NCBI GenBank assembly: GCA_038049695.1
Contig: CP142452.1
Span: 53,402,501 to 53,466,500 of the forward strand
Direction: 5' to 3'
DNA from: Cinnamomum chago
Lineage: Eukaryota > Streptophyta > Magnoliopsida > Laurales > Lauraceae
DNA length: 64,000 nucleotides
Shown here: in pieces, positions 44,357 through 48,099 of the stretch
Position numbering within the stretch: the first letter of the stretch is position 1
How the letters are laid out: every line of letters starts with the position of its first letter
Position numbers and translations under genes: made by a program
Notes under the pieces: generated by a model
Databases searched by the model: none
Told to the model about the DNA's origin: nothing
Seen by the model: the letters and a program-made list of their open reading frames with translations, nothing else

Positions 44357-46249
44357 GTTTTATATTTCATATGCCTTAAGGGTCGACTAGGTCTTCTTTA
44401 TATAGGGGCTGAATGCCCTAATTACAGTCTAATCATAGGGGCTGATTGCCTAATTCCAGTATCTAATCATGCCTTATTAAGGCAATACAATCTCAGATCC
44501 ACAATTGTAGCTAACAATGACAGCCAAGTCACATAGGACTCGGCCAAGTCGCATGGCCGACTCGCCCGAGTCACATGAGACTTGGCCAAATCCCATAGTT
44601 CAAGTCCCATAGGACCCGACTCATTTAGGGCCGAGCCTGAGTCGACTCGGACTCAGCTGATATTTTAATCCATGATGAGAAACACTAAAACTTAACAGAA
44701 TTAACAGTTAAAGATTAAACAGTAATATAGAATGTTAGCAATTTTGGAAGGCCGATATCCTACGAGCAACTGCAAGTGCAGTCCAACACGGTGGGGCTCA
44801 CTTGGGCCCACCATCATCAATGCAGACTCTTTAACAGTCTTTTCATCCCATGATCTGGCATCGGGCCCAACTTTACACTCACCGAACCTACACTCCCTGT
44901 TGGATTGATTGAATCTCGACTCAAGAGAATCTACGGTTAAGATGCCATTAAACTTTATGGTTGTTAAATCAAGGGCTAAGATGATCTGGTGGGACTGATT
45001 TGTTGGATCCCCCTTGTCCATGAGGAGACCTTTCCATCTGGCCTCCTCCCATTGTTAAACTTGGATCTAAGTGGGCCAGTAGGAGAACATTGTCCTACTT
45101 TATTATGTGTCTAATAGGAAAATAACATTGAGTTCTACCTTAATTAAGGGTCAGGATGCTTCGATGAGCACAATTTTTCGTCTACCTCTAACCTACAAGT
45201 AGCCCTACCCAAGCCCTCTTCCATGATTAGCATGAATACCTGTGGGCCCCATAAAAAAGGTTTCTTATTTTGTTAAAGGAATTGTTCCTTGTAAAATATT
45301 ACTTTATATGTATATACGTATAGAAGGATGATCCACTGCACACGGTGCGCACGGATCTTATGTGCCCAATACCTAGTGGGGCCCACTGATCACCTATTCG
45401 AGTGGACCACGTAACCAGGGCCCCCCTAATAGTCACCAGATCCCTGGATTTACACCCATCCAAGACTGGACCGTTGGATCGACTCCACTTTTGCTTTTTC
45501 TTTTTAGTATAAAGCAATTGAAACTTGTGGATTAATGATCAAGGGGTTAGGATGATCAGGTAAACCCCAATTTTGTGCATAGGTTGGACCCACCTAGATC
45601 ATCCACAACCCAAAAAATATATATATCTCCAAGGATCCCAATCCCAAGTGGGCCCCATAGGCATACACACGCATACTATCATCATCAACCAAACCTTATC
45701 CTGAACCAAATCCCAATCCTAGGATAGATTGCACTTCTTCAGATCTTGTTTGTAAGATATCCAAGACACGATTCATCATTATTAAGCAAATAACAACCTT
45801 GTCCCAAGAGAATTTGTCCCCCGTGATCCATCATACCCCTTCACCGTCGCTATCCCAAGTGAATCAACGCTAACCTCAATTTGAGACTAATCCGAGTTTT
45901 GCTCACTCTTCGATTGGTCATGCATAAATGACAAACACACTTGAACTGATGGTCAAACACTGTACAACTTTGAGTCCGTTAAATCATATGGGCCCTCCCT
46001 CCCTTCCCCACTCCCTCCCCTCAAAATGTGGGGTGATAAAAAGATACAAAAAATGTACTAAAGAATTCAATGAACAAGTTAACCAAGAAGGCTTTTTCTA
46101 TCTTTAATTTTCCTTTCTTTCATTTTTTTCTTTTTTGACGAACTAAAAGCTTTAATGATACAAAAGATGAAACATACGGCATAATACTTCGCTCGGGGTC
46201 CAAGATGTGGCCGAAAGATAAAAGAATCCACCTCTTCGATCACAACTCC
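10343..46249 (-). CDS. SWA2: Noc1/MAK21/CEBPZ-like nucleolar ribosome-assembly protein, internal part (six exons)
   Basis: This host gene is read from six minus-strand exons that join without any frame change: 46178-46249, 37639-37731, 16246-16398, 11917-12000, 11657-11800 and 10343-10432 (636 bp, 212 codons). Every border is GT-AG and every exon is a whole number of codons in phase 0. The joined reading shows the CBF/Mak21 core in its usual order: FRPHLG and [38 protein letters not shown], the [14 protein letters not shown] and [10 protein letters not shown] stretch, then [13 protein letters not shown] and FSKRLLQ. In this family (yeast Mak21/Noc1, human CEBPZ, Arabidopsis SLOW WALKER 2) the protein pairs with Noc2 in the nucleolus on early 60S precursors. 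The N-terminal part should lie right of 64000 and the C-terminal part left of 1, because no exon for either is visible here. Introns are about 8.4, 21.2, 4.2, 0.1 and 1.2 kb. The family call comes from recalled motifs, not from a search. Confidence 0.87.
10433..11656 (-). other. Intron between exons e and f, with a GA microsatellite
   Basis: This 1.2-kb intron has a purine-rich stretch at about 10550-10780 and a long GA tract at 10828-10897. The rest is unique-looking and holds no recognised element. Confidence 0.6.
10828..10897. repeat. (GA)n microsatellite, about 35 units
   Basis: This is a pure GA dinucleotide run of about 70 bp. On the host gene strand it reads (TC)n inside the intron before exon f. 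Confidence 0.97.
11657..11800 (-). CDS. SWA2: SWA2-like exon e (48 codons, VHSKNFNVG...VMHSSK)
   Basis: The minus-strand exon lies between CTTGTACAG and GTGATT and has 48 codons. It contains [20 protein letters not shown] and [19 protein letters not shown]. The bulk-SDRFYR-LY pattern is characteristic of the CBF/Mak21 domain. The reading continues in phase 0 into exon f after a 1.2-kb intron that contains no recognised element. Confidence 0.93.
11917..12000 (-). CDS. SWA2: SWA2-like exon d (28 codons, GVKRAFPY...VLFKL)
   Basis: The minus-strand exon runs from the CTTGCAG acceptor to the GTGAGA donor. It encodes [20 protein letters not shown] and then QTPVLFKL. GVxRAFP is a hallmark of the Noc1/Mak21 family and directly follows the ALLT end of exon c. 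The next intron is only 116 bp. Confidence 0.92.
12001..12892. other. Intron sequence upstream of exon d
   Basis: No element ends or exons are recognised. A minus-strand stretch at about 12780-12880 reads like a retroelement remnant (AYWDAND-like), but it is too short to assign. Confidence 0.4.
12893..15286 (+). mobile_element. 3' end of a Tekay/Del-like Ty3/gypsy chromovirus
   Basis: The fragment starts with about 100 bp that reads as a chromodomain tail on the plus strand ([26 protein letters not shown]), then a short stretch ending in a purine-rich tract (AGTAGGGGAGCA), then a long LTR from 13068 to 15286. The W-E-I-E-E and YPYLF pattern is typical of the pol C-terminus of Tekay/Del chromoviruses. 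The rest of the element is absent and no matching target duplication was found, so it is a truncated fossil. Confidence 0.72.
13068..15286 (+). repeat. Tekay/Del-like LTR, copy A (about 2.2 kb)
   Basis: The LTR begins TGTGATGTCCCATAA and ends GGGACGTGACA. Its ends and inner landmarks recur in copies B (25624-27707) and C (49304-52103): a TATA-like box near 13315, a splice-donor-like GGTGAGTGG at 13655, and the CTCACTCAGATTGTACTGA block near 14910. The orientation is opposite to the host gene. Confidence 0.75.
15287..16245. other. Intron sequence with a possible old LTR (about 15.79-16.15 kb)
   Basis: About 15287-15600 is CA- and CT-rich and unassigned. From about 15790 to 16150 the DNA looks like a minus-strand LTR: a CTATAAATA box on the minus strand near 15940, a polyA-signal-like region beside it and a TGGGTCTGGCCCGCAT end. 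No partner or target duplication was fixed. Confidence 0.4.
16246..16398 (-). CDS. SWA2: SWA2-like exon c (51 codons, VLITEARG...SRLLVALLT)
   Basis: The minus-strand exon lies between TTTTTTAG and GTGCGT and has 51 codons. It starts [14 protein letters not shown], passes through a lysine-rich linker (KSKKEDKG), and ends [11 protein letters not shown], which in this family leads straight into GVxRAFP; that is the first residue block of the next exon. The lysine-rich linker is normally the variable part of the family. The intron before it is about 21.2 kb and holds the LINEs, a PIF-like element, a decayed copia element and a Tekay-like solo LTR. Confidence 0.9.
16548..16680 (+). mobile_element. 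tRNA-derived SINE with polyA tail
   Basis: About 115 bp are followed by 16 A residues. TAGCTTCATGGTGAAGCACC resembles an A box with its flank, and AGGGATCAATCCC resembles a B box about 50 bp later, the spacing of an RNA polymerase III promoter. GAGAGAA words on both sides could be remnants of the target duplication. Confidence 0.55.
16681..18359. other. Intron sequence, no element with clear ends
   Basis: The stretch has an (AT)n patch at 16731-16752, an A run at about 17278-17300 and AT-rich single-copy-looking DNA. A repeat-like segment at about 18140-18360 leads up to the LINE insertion site. Confidence 0.45.
18397..22206 (+). pseudogene. L1 ORF2 remains: endonuclease, reverse transcriptase, zf-RVT
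   Basis: Endonuclease remains lie at 18397-18720 ([25 protein letters not shown]). The reverse transcriptase region follows the inserted [16 protein letters not shown] (about 19720), [14 protein letters not shown] (ends 20037), [20 protein letters not shown] (about 20180-20240), [14 protein letters not shown] (about 20390) and a [10 protein letters not shown] catalytic block (about 20700). [10 protein letters not shown] (about 20900) and the zf-RVT region [18 protein letters not shown] (about 21800) complete the C-terminus. In-frame stops occur at about 20038, 20250, 20697 (just before YADD) and 21715. There is also a frame change between about 20520 and 20600, so the element cannot move on its own. 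Confidence 0.9.
18885..19245 (-). repeat. Solo LTR (361 bp) inserted in the LINE
   Basis: The insert begins TGATGCACG and ends CTACATCA. It is flanked by TTCTC and TTCTT, a 5-bp target duplication with one change. It splits the LINE endonuclease region. Its AT-rich middle with TTTTATTAATCAA resembles the LTRs at 35348-35764 and 57407-57767, so I orient it on the minus strand. No internal part remains. Confidence 0.72.
22427..23159. other. Intron sequence with a SINE-like segment (about 23038-23140)
   Basis: Most of this stretch holds nothing recognisable. About 23038-23140 resembles a SINE: a GTGGTGATTGTTGCAACC A-box-like stretch, then GGTTGCATGTTCGAGTCATG (B-box-like GTTCGAGTC), then an A-rich end (AAAGAAAAAAAGAAAAAC). 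Confidence 0.45.
23163..24038. mobile_element. PIF/Harbinger-like non-autonomous element, 876 bp
   Basis: The ends are GGGGTCGTTTGTTTC and, on the other strand, GGGGACGTTTATTTT, flanked by TTA on both sides (23160-23162, 24039-24041). The subterminal regions are rich in CACATGTG and ACATATGTAAATGA words. The middle holds three tandem copies of a unit of about 175-185 bp. There is no transposase reading. Confidence 0.8.
23306..23830 (+). repeat. Three tandem copies of a 173-184-bp unit inside the PIF-like element
   Basis: Units start at about 23306, 23479 and 23663. Each holds a TGATGATATCTCAACC-like start, CATCAACGGTTGAAAATTGG, GAGCTTCTGAAGAATATGAA and an AAAAGGCGGACTG end. The second and third copies are closer to each other than to the first. 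Confidence 0.85.
24047..24684 (-). mobile_element. RTE-clade LINE, 3' fragment with target duplication
   Basis: The 638-bp fragment is flanked by TTAGTTAC at 24039-24046 and 24685-24692. It was cut short at its 5' end on insertion. Its 3' end, near 24047, has GGTTTGGTTTGG in place of a polyA tail, as RTE elements often do. The left duplication overlaps the TTA target site of the neighbouring PIF-like element, so the RTE went in exactly at that border and later than the PIF-like element. Confidence 0.87.
24071..24679 (-). pseudogene. C-terminal part of RTE reverse transcriptase ORF (202 codons, open)
   Basis: The reading has [73 protein letters not shown] and [15 protein letters not shown], the conserved tail of plant RTE (BovB-like) polyproteins. 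It is open from its first Met to a stop near the element's 3' end. The catalytic reverse transcriptase domain and the endonuclease are missing, so it is a dead-on-arrival copy. Confidence 0.9.
24693..25171. other. Intron sequence without recognised features
   Basis: The stretch is AT-rich. No element ends, exon or RNA gene was seen. Confidence 0.5.
25172..25622 (-). mobile_element. Copia fragment: 3' LTR plus RNase H tail
   Basis: An LTR-like segment at 25172-25410 is followed by the complement of a polypurine tract (CCCCTCAAATTGATGC). Then comes a minus-strand RNase H remnant of the [10 protein letters not shown] region up to 25622, where a Tekay-like solo LTR interrupts it. The LTR matches the one at about 34641-34945, so both belong to one old copia family. 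It is a heavily broken fossil. A few bases of it probably continue after 27712. Confidence 0.72.
25624..27707 (+). repeat. Tekay/Del-like solo LTR, copy B (2084 bp)
   Basis: The LTR begins TGTAATATCCTG and ends GGGTAGTGACA. It is flanked by a perfect 5-bp duplication AACAC (25619-25623, 27708-27712), so it is a solo LTR left by recombination. It has a TATATA box near 25825 and a GGTGAGTGGA donor-like site at 25981. It sits inside the copia RNase H remnant. Short inverted GGACC/GGTCC words occur at about 27120-27240. Confidence 0.88.
27727..28500 (-). mobile_element. L1 LINE 3' fragment with RNase H domain
   Basis: On the minus strand the segment reads the RNase H (RVT_3) tail found in many plant L1 ORF2 proteins: [20 protein letters not shown] (about 28345-28285), then [36 protein letters not shown] and [20 protein letters not shown] (about 28010-27940). 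It ends in CCATTAAAAAGAAAAAG on the minus strand, an impure tail near 27727. At least one in-frame stop lies near 28283, just after SFIGNP. The 5' limit is unclear. It is a different family from the LINE at 18.4 kb, which shows no RNase H domain. Confidence 0.8.
28501..28870. other. Unassigned segment between LINE fragment and tandem repeat
   Basis: Open frames exist on both strands (28427-28891 plus, 28465-28665 minus), but neither resembles a family I know. It may be more of the LINE or ordinary intron. Confidence 0.35.
28871..29400 (+). repeat. Tandem repeat, about 2.5 units of 203-216 bp
   Basis: Units start at GCACAACAGC (28871), GCACAACAGC (29087) and GCACAGCAAC (29290), giving periods of 216 and 203 bp. 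Shared blocks are ACTTTAATCAATTTCTTCCC, GACAAGAAAAGCATGGAATA and CACCAAATTTGGGAG, together with a TATCGCA word. The first unit has gained an A run of about 20 (28953-28972). The third unit is partial. Confidence 0.88.
29401..30640. other. Intron sequence with a T/G homopolymer block
   Basis: No exon or element ends were seen. The only structure is the T run and G run at 30210-30262, listed separately. Confidence 0.5.
30210..30262 (+). repeat. T15 followed by G-rich run (possible G-quadruplex)
   Basis: About 15 T residues are followed by GGGGGGGG, AGTGGGGA and then about 18 G residues. Several G runs of three or more in a row could fold as a quadruplex. On the host transcript this is C-rich. 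A homopolymer of this length may also be a sequencing artefact. Confidence 0.8.
31931..32008. repeat. (TC)39 microsatellite
   Basis: This is a pure TC run of 78 bp within the decayed copia region. Confidence 0.97.
32538..32894. mobile_element. hAT-like MITE, copy 2 (about 357 bp)
   Basis: This is the reverse complement of the copy at 47010-47358 over its full length. The ends are GGATCAAAATAGCGG and, on the other strand, GGTTCAAAATAGTG. Shared inner blocks include TTTGGAATCATGTAGGGGTA and TACTAGGTTTTA. No target duplication can be read. It lies inside the decayed copia element. Confidence 0.78.
34641..34945 (-). repeat. 5' LTR of the decayed copia element
   Basis: It shares long blocks with 25172-25410: ATCAATACTATAGTCAAGCC, GGCTAATCAAAGCAATTAGG, TTGTTAGTGTACATGTGGG and a TAGTGGTCC end. 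The outer border is approximate. Confidence 0.72.
34946..35347. other. Intron sequence without recognised features
   Basis: The stretch is AT-rich. Nothing was recognised. Confidence 0.5.
35348..35764 (-). repeat. Solo LTR (about 417 bp)
   Basis: It begins TGGCACAGCC and ends GGCTGCGTCA. The flanks ATAAC and GTAAC fit a 5-bp duplication with one change. An AGCGATCG...TAGATCAATGCC stretch resembles the chromovirus LTR at 57407-57767, and the middle carries TTTTATTAATCAA. On the minus strand it starts TGACGCAGCCCGACCC. Confidence 0.6.
35978..36304 (+). repeat. Two tandem copies, period 205 bp
   Basis: The copies start at 35978 and 36183. They share TGGAACAGTTCGGGTTT, AGGGTATTGGTTTGGTTTT and GGCATTTGGGAATTC. 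A (TG)n, GCGCGC, (TA)n and (AG)n patch at about 36105-36175 separates them, and a similar TA tract follows the second copy. Confidence 0.85.
36326..36675. repeat. Dispersed repeat related to 45296-45680, copy 1
   Basis: It shares with 45296-45680, in the same order, a GTGGGGCCCAC-like word, CATGGATTCGGATGAAC, AGACCGTTGGA, a TATAAAGC word and AAACTTGTGG. The TGTAAGGAC word near both ends (about 36336 and 36669) is a direct repeat, not an inverted one, so element borders remain uncertain. Confidence 0.5.
36681..36738. repeat. (TG)15(AG)14 compound microsatellite
   Basis: Thirty bases of TG repeat pass directly into 28 bases of AG repeat. Confidence 0.97.
36739..37638. other. Intron sequence downstream of exon b
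   Basis: The stretch has a (TA)n(GA)n patch at about 37143-37180. The rest shows no element ends. Confidence 0.5.
37639..37731 (-). CDS. SWA2: SWA2-like exon b (31 codons, VNFLSQIRL...VYFALFK)
   Basis: The exon is bordered on the minus strand by TTTGCAG and GTATAA. Its 31 codons include [17 protein letters not shown] and [13 protein letters not shown], the most conserved helix of the Noc1/Mak21 family. An open frame continues upstream through the acceptor for about 31 codons, but it does not match the family and the splice site explains it better. The exon lies about 8.4 kb downstream of exon a, and the plus-strand copia element sits in the intron between them. Confidence 0.9.
37732..38635. 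other. Intron sequence upstream of exon b
   Basis: A CTCCTCAAGTTGATGC-like stretch at about 38430 and a minus-strand [10 protein letters not shown] reading at about 38600 are weak traces of a copia RNase H end and polypurine tract. Too little remains for an element call. Confidence 0.4.
38636..38760. repeat. CCGAGTC/GACTCGG-rich dispersed repeat, copy 2
   Basis: It has ACTCGGGACCCGAGTCG, GGGCCGAGTTCGAGTCGAGT and AGTCGGCCAAGTCCGATGG. It is the same repeat type as at 2517 and 44520. Confidence 0.6.
38800..38947 (+). repeat. Left arm of an inverted repeat around Copia-2
   Basis: The arm runs from TTGTTAGCTACAGTTGTGG through ATGATTAGACTGTAATTAGG and CCCCTATATAAAGAAGACC to CCCTTAAGGG. Its reverse complement is found at about 44370-44515 with a few gaps. 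The CTATATAAA box and the TG start suggest that the arms are LTR-like or belong to a foldback element. Confidence 0.8.
38961..39248 (+). repeat. 5' LTR of Copia-2
   Basis: The LTR begins TGTTAAACAGGCC and ends GAGAATGACA. The tRNA-Met primer site follows directly. Confidence 0.95.
39905..43970 (+). pseudogene. Copia-2 gag-pol coding region (fossil)
   Basis: The remains in order are: gag ([13 protein letters not shown], about 39.95 kb), two CCHC-like knuckles (about 40.58-40.68 kb), protease region ([12 protein letters not shown], about 40.9 kb), GAG-pre-integrase ([10 protein letters not shown], about 41.3 kb), integrase core ([17 protein letters not shown] and [14 protein letters not shown], about 41.55-41.8 kb), reverse transcriptase ([12 protein letters not shown], about 43.01 kb) and RNase H ([26 protein letters not shown], about 43.6-43.83 kb). 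It is the same general copia type as Copia-1 and Copia-3 but a separate family by LTR. Confidence 0.93.
43978..44263 (+). repeat. 3' LTR of Copia-2
   Basis: It follows the G-rich polypurine tract and ends at the ATCAA duplication. It is two bases shorter than the 5' LTR. Confidence 0.95.
44291..44353. repeat. (TC)n microsatellite, 63 bp
   Basis: This is a pure TC run in the loop between the two inverted-repeat arms. Confidence 0.97.
44370..44515 (-). repeat. Right arm of the inverted repeat around Copia-2
   Basis: It reads CCTTAAGGGTCGACTAGGTC, TTTATATAGGGGCTGAATGC and TAATTACAGTCTAATCATAG, the complement of the left arm, then CACAATTGTAGCTAACAA. It has a short insertion compared with the left arm. 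Confidence 0.8.
44520..44680. repeat. CCGAGTC/GACTCGG-rich dispersed repeat, copy 3
   Basis: It has CATAGGACTCGGCCAAGTCG, GCCGACTCGCCCGAGTC and CCTGAGTCGACTCGGACTCA. It lies directly outside the right inverted-repeat arm, as copy 2 lies just outside the left arm. Confidence 0.62.
44681..46177. other. Intron sequence downstream of exon a, with a dispersed repeat (about 45296-45680)
   Basis: The segment at about 45296-45680 is related to 36326-36675 (GTGGGGCCCACTGATC, TCCCTGGATTTACACCCATC, GACTGGACCGTTGGATC, AGTATAAAGCAATTG). The remainder holds nothing recognised. Confidence 0.5.
46178..46249 (-). CDS. SWA2: SWA2-like exon a (24 codons, [10 protein letters not shown]...AKYYA)
   Basis: The reading on the minus strand is flanked by a TATGCAG acceptor at its right end and a GTATGT donor at its left end. 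It encodes 24 residues including [13 protein letters not shown], the segment that comes before the CBF core in Noc1/Mak21 proteins. Both ends are phase 0. It is the most upstream exon seen. No preceding exon was found between 46250 and 64000, where the DNA is intron-like or mobile-element sequence. Confidence 0.85.
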
Positions 46250-47001
46250 CTGCATAATACAACATTTCTAATCAGAATAAAAAATGAAGCAAAACCTGAA
46301 GAAAGTCAAGCAATCCATTGCAAGTTTAACTAAGTTAAAATTGGGAAAAAAGCTCAAAGAATAAGACAGAATGGAATTATAAATCAAGTCAGAAAGGAAT
46401 TATAAATTAAGGGGATTACAAAAAATGAGGTTTACTTGTTGAAGATTGCACTGTTTTCATTTTCCCATTCCTAAAGTAGAAAAGAGATTGTATTCAGAGG
46501 ATAAAGAATAATGTAACAAGGGGAAAACCAAATCAATAAACCAAAAGAATCCTGTCTAAAAAGAATGACATTCTCCCTTAGGATCCTGCTTTAGATAGTC
46601 TGTCAGTCCTCATTTGCTTTCCAAGGAATATACCAAAAAGAGGCCTTAAGATCTAAAAATAGCCAACTAGGTTATGGACTCATTTGCAAGCTAAAAGGAC
46701 TGCATGCTAACCTCAAGACATGAAAAAAGAGCACAAAACCACAAGCACATTCCTTCTATTCCGCTAGAAATCGGTCAGGCTTCAAGAAACAAGATTAAGC
46801 AATTACAGAACACATCCACTTAGTACTATTCACTGCATCCACCTCAAATATTAATCCATGTATTTCTAATTGAACAAATTCAGCACAATACATATGTATA
46901 ACCACCACTTTGGTGGACACAGAATCGCAAATATAAAGGACCAGAAAGGCTAAAATGCAAGAACAGTTGGATTCATGAACTAATCCACAAAGTGATTAAT
47001 G
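46250..47001. other. Intron sequence upstream of exon a
   Basis: It was searched by eye for the preceding host exon. None with a family match was found, and no element ends were seen. Confidence 0.45.
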
Positions 47002-47009
47002 ATTACCAA

Positions 47010-47358
47010 CATGGTTCAAAATAGCATGGTGGCCACATTAATGGCTGAGGCCGGCATGCTATTTTGAAATAAGCGGCTCTACGCTTTAAAACCTAGTAAA
47101 GTCAAGCAATTCTAATTTAAAATACTATTTTTCCTATTTCTTCTCCTCAATAGCCTTTTTCTAAAGTTGTCCCTACCCTTTATATGGTTCCAAATCAAAA
47201 AAAGAAGACTGCTGCTCGATATTTGAATTTTTTTTTGACCACTTAAAAAACTCACATCGATACGCCGCTATGTATCGCCACAAACGCTCCGTATCGCTCG
47301 GCACATAGCGTTTTGGCCATTGGCAACTACGCCGCCACAACTGCTGTTTTGATCCTTA
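47010..47358. mobile_element. hAT-like MITE, copy 1 (349 bp) with 8-bp target duplication
   Basis: The element is flanked by ATTACCAA at 47002-47009 and 47359-47366. The ends GGTTCAAAATAGC and (other strand) GGATCAAAACAGC form an imperfect inverted repeat. It has no coding capacity. The 8-bp duplication is the hAT pattern. It is in inverted orientation to the copy at 32538-32894. Confidence 0.82.
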
Positions 47359-47417
47359 ATTACCAATAAGGATACAATTACATAGTATATATTATACTTC
47401 AAAATATCAATATAATA

Positions 47418-47535
47418 GTCTCTACATGGTTGGCATGATGGTCAGAGACATCTCCCTCCATAGGAGAGATCAGGGATCGAGCATAGCTAGTTGTTGCTTG
47501 GCACCTGAGCTCCTACCCAAAACAATGCCTAGTTA
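47418..47535 (+). mobile_element. Possible SINE remnant
   Basis: GGTTGGCATGATGGTCAGAG followed by AGATCAGGGATCGAGC has A-box- and B-box-like words at SINE-like spacing. There is no clear tail or target duplication. Confidence 0.3.
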
Positions 47536-47812
47536 AGGCATTGATATGGCAGGGACACGAGTTTTACACATAAAAAGTGAAGTATACGATAAGATATGAC
47601 ATGACATGTTGCCCATTTTAAGTAAATGTCCATCATACACATGCATTAGAAATGGAAAATAGAACATGGCAATATATATAACTATTTTCATAAACTCCAT
47701 AATCTGCTGTCATGCATATGTAGATTAGGATATCACCCATACAGTTTTCCTTACCAAAGAACATTTGGTGGTTTACCTGATAAAAATACCATCCACTGCC
47801 CAAATAGCCCAA

Positions 47813-48047
47813 ACAACCCATAATCTCAGCAATCAGACAAATGAGAAGCCAAAGAGCACTCATATCCCAGGCAAATCAAGAAACCAGTTAATATTCTAAA
47901 CACCTGGTAAAATCCATAGGTATTATCTCCTATGCAGAAACGACAGGAGAACTCAGAATTCCTAAATACAGAAAACTCAGGCTCACAGTAACCTTCATGG
48001 TAAACGGTGAAGGAACCTCTTCAGAACCTGAAGAACTAAGTAACTGG
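47813..48047 (+). repeat. Left arm of a pararetrovirus-derived inverted repeat
   Basis: About 235 bp are the reverse complement of 48164-48400 with only a few percent mismatch. Shared blocks include AATCAGACAAATGAGAAGCC, ATAGGTATTATCTCCTATGC and ACCTCTTCAGAACCTGAAGA. About 115 bp separate the arms. Confidence 0.9.
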
Positions 48048-48099
48048 ATTAGAGCCACTACTCTAATGACCCAGTTAATCCAAGGCGAAGAAAAGAAAG

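Noticed and set aside
46430-46480. Candidate host exon just upstream of exon a
   Set aside because: There are acceptor- and donor-like words, but the short reading does not match the Noc1/Mak21 family before [10 protein letters not shown].
47633-47863. 76-codon minus-strand frame as a membrane protein gene
   Set aside because: It starts inside the pararetrovirus inverted repeat and runs into unrelated flank, so it has no coherent origin.
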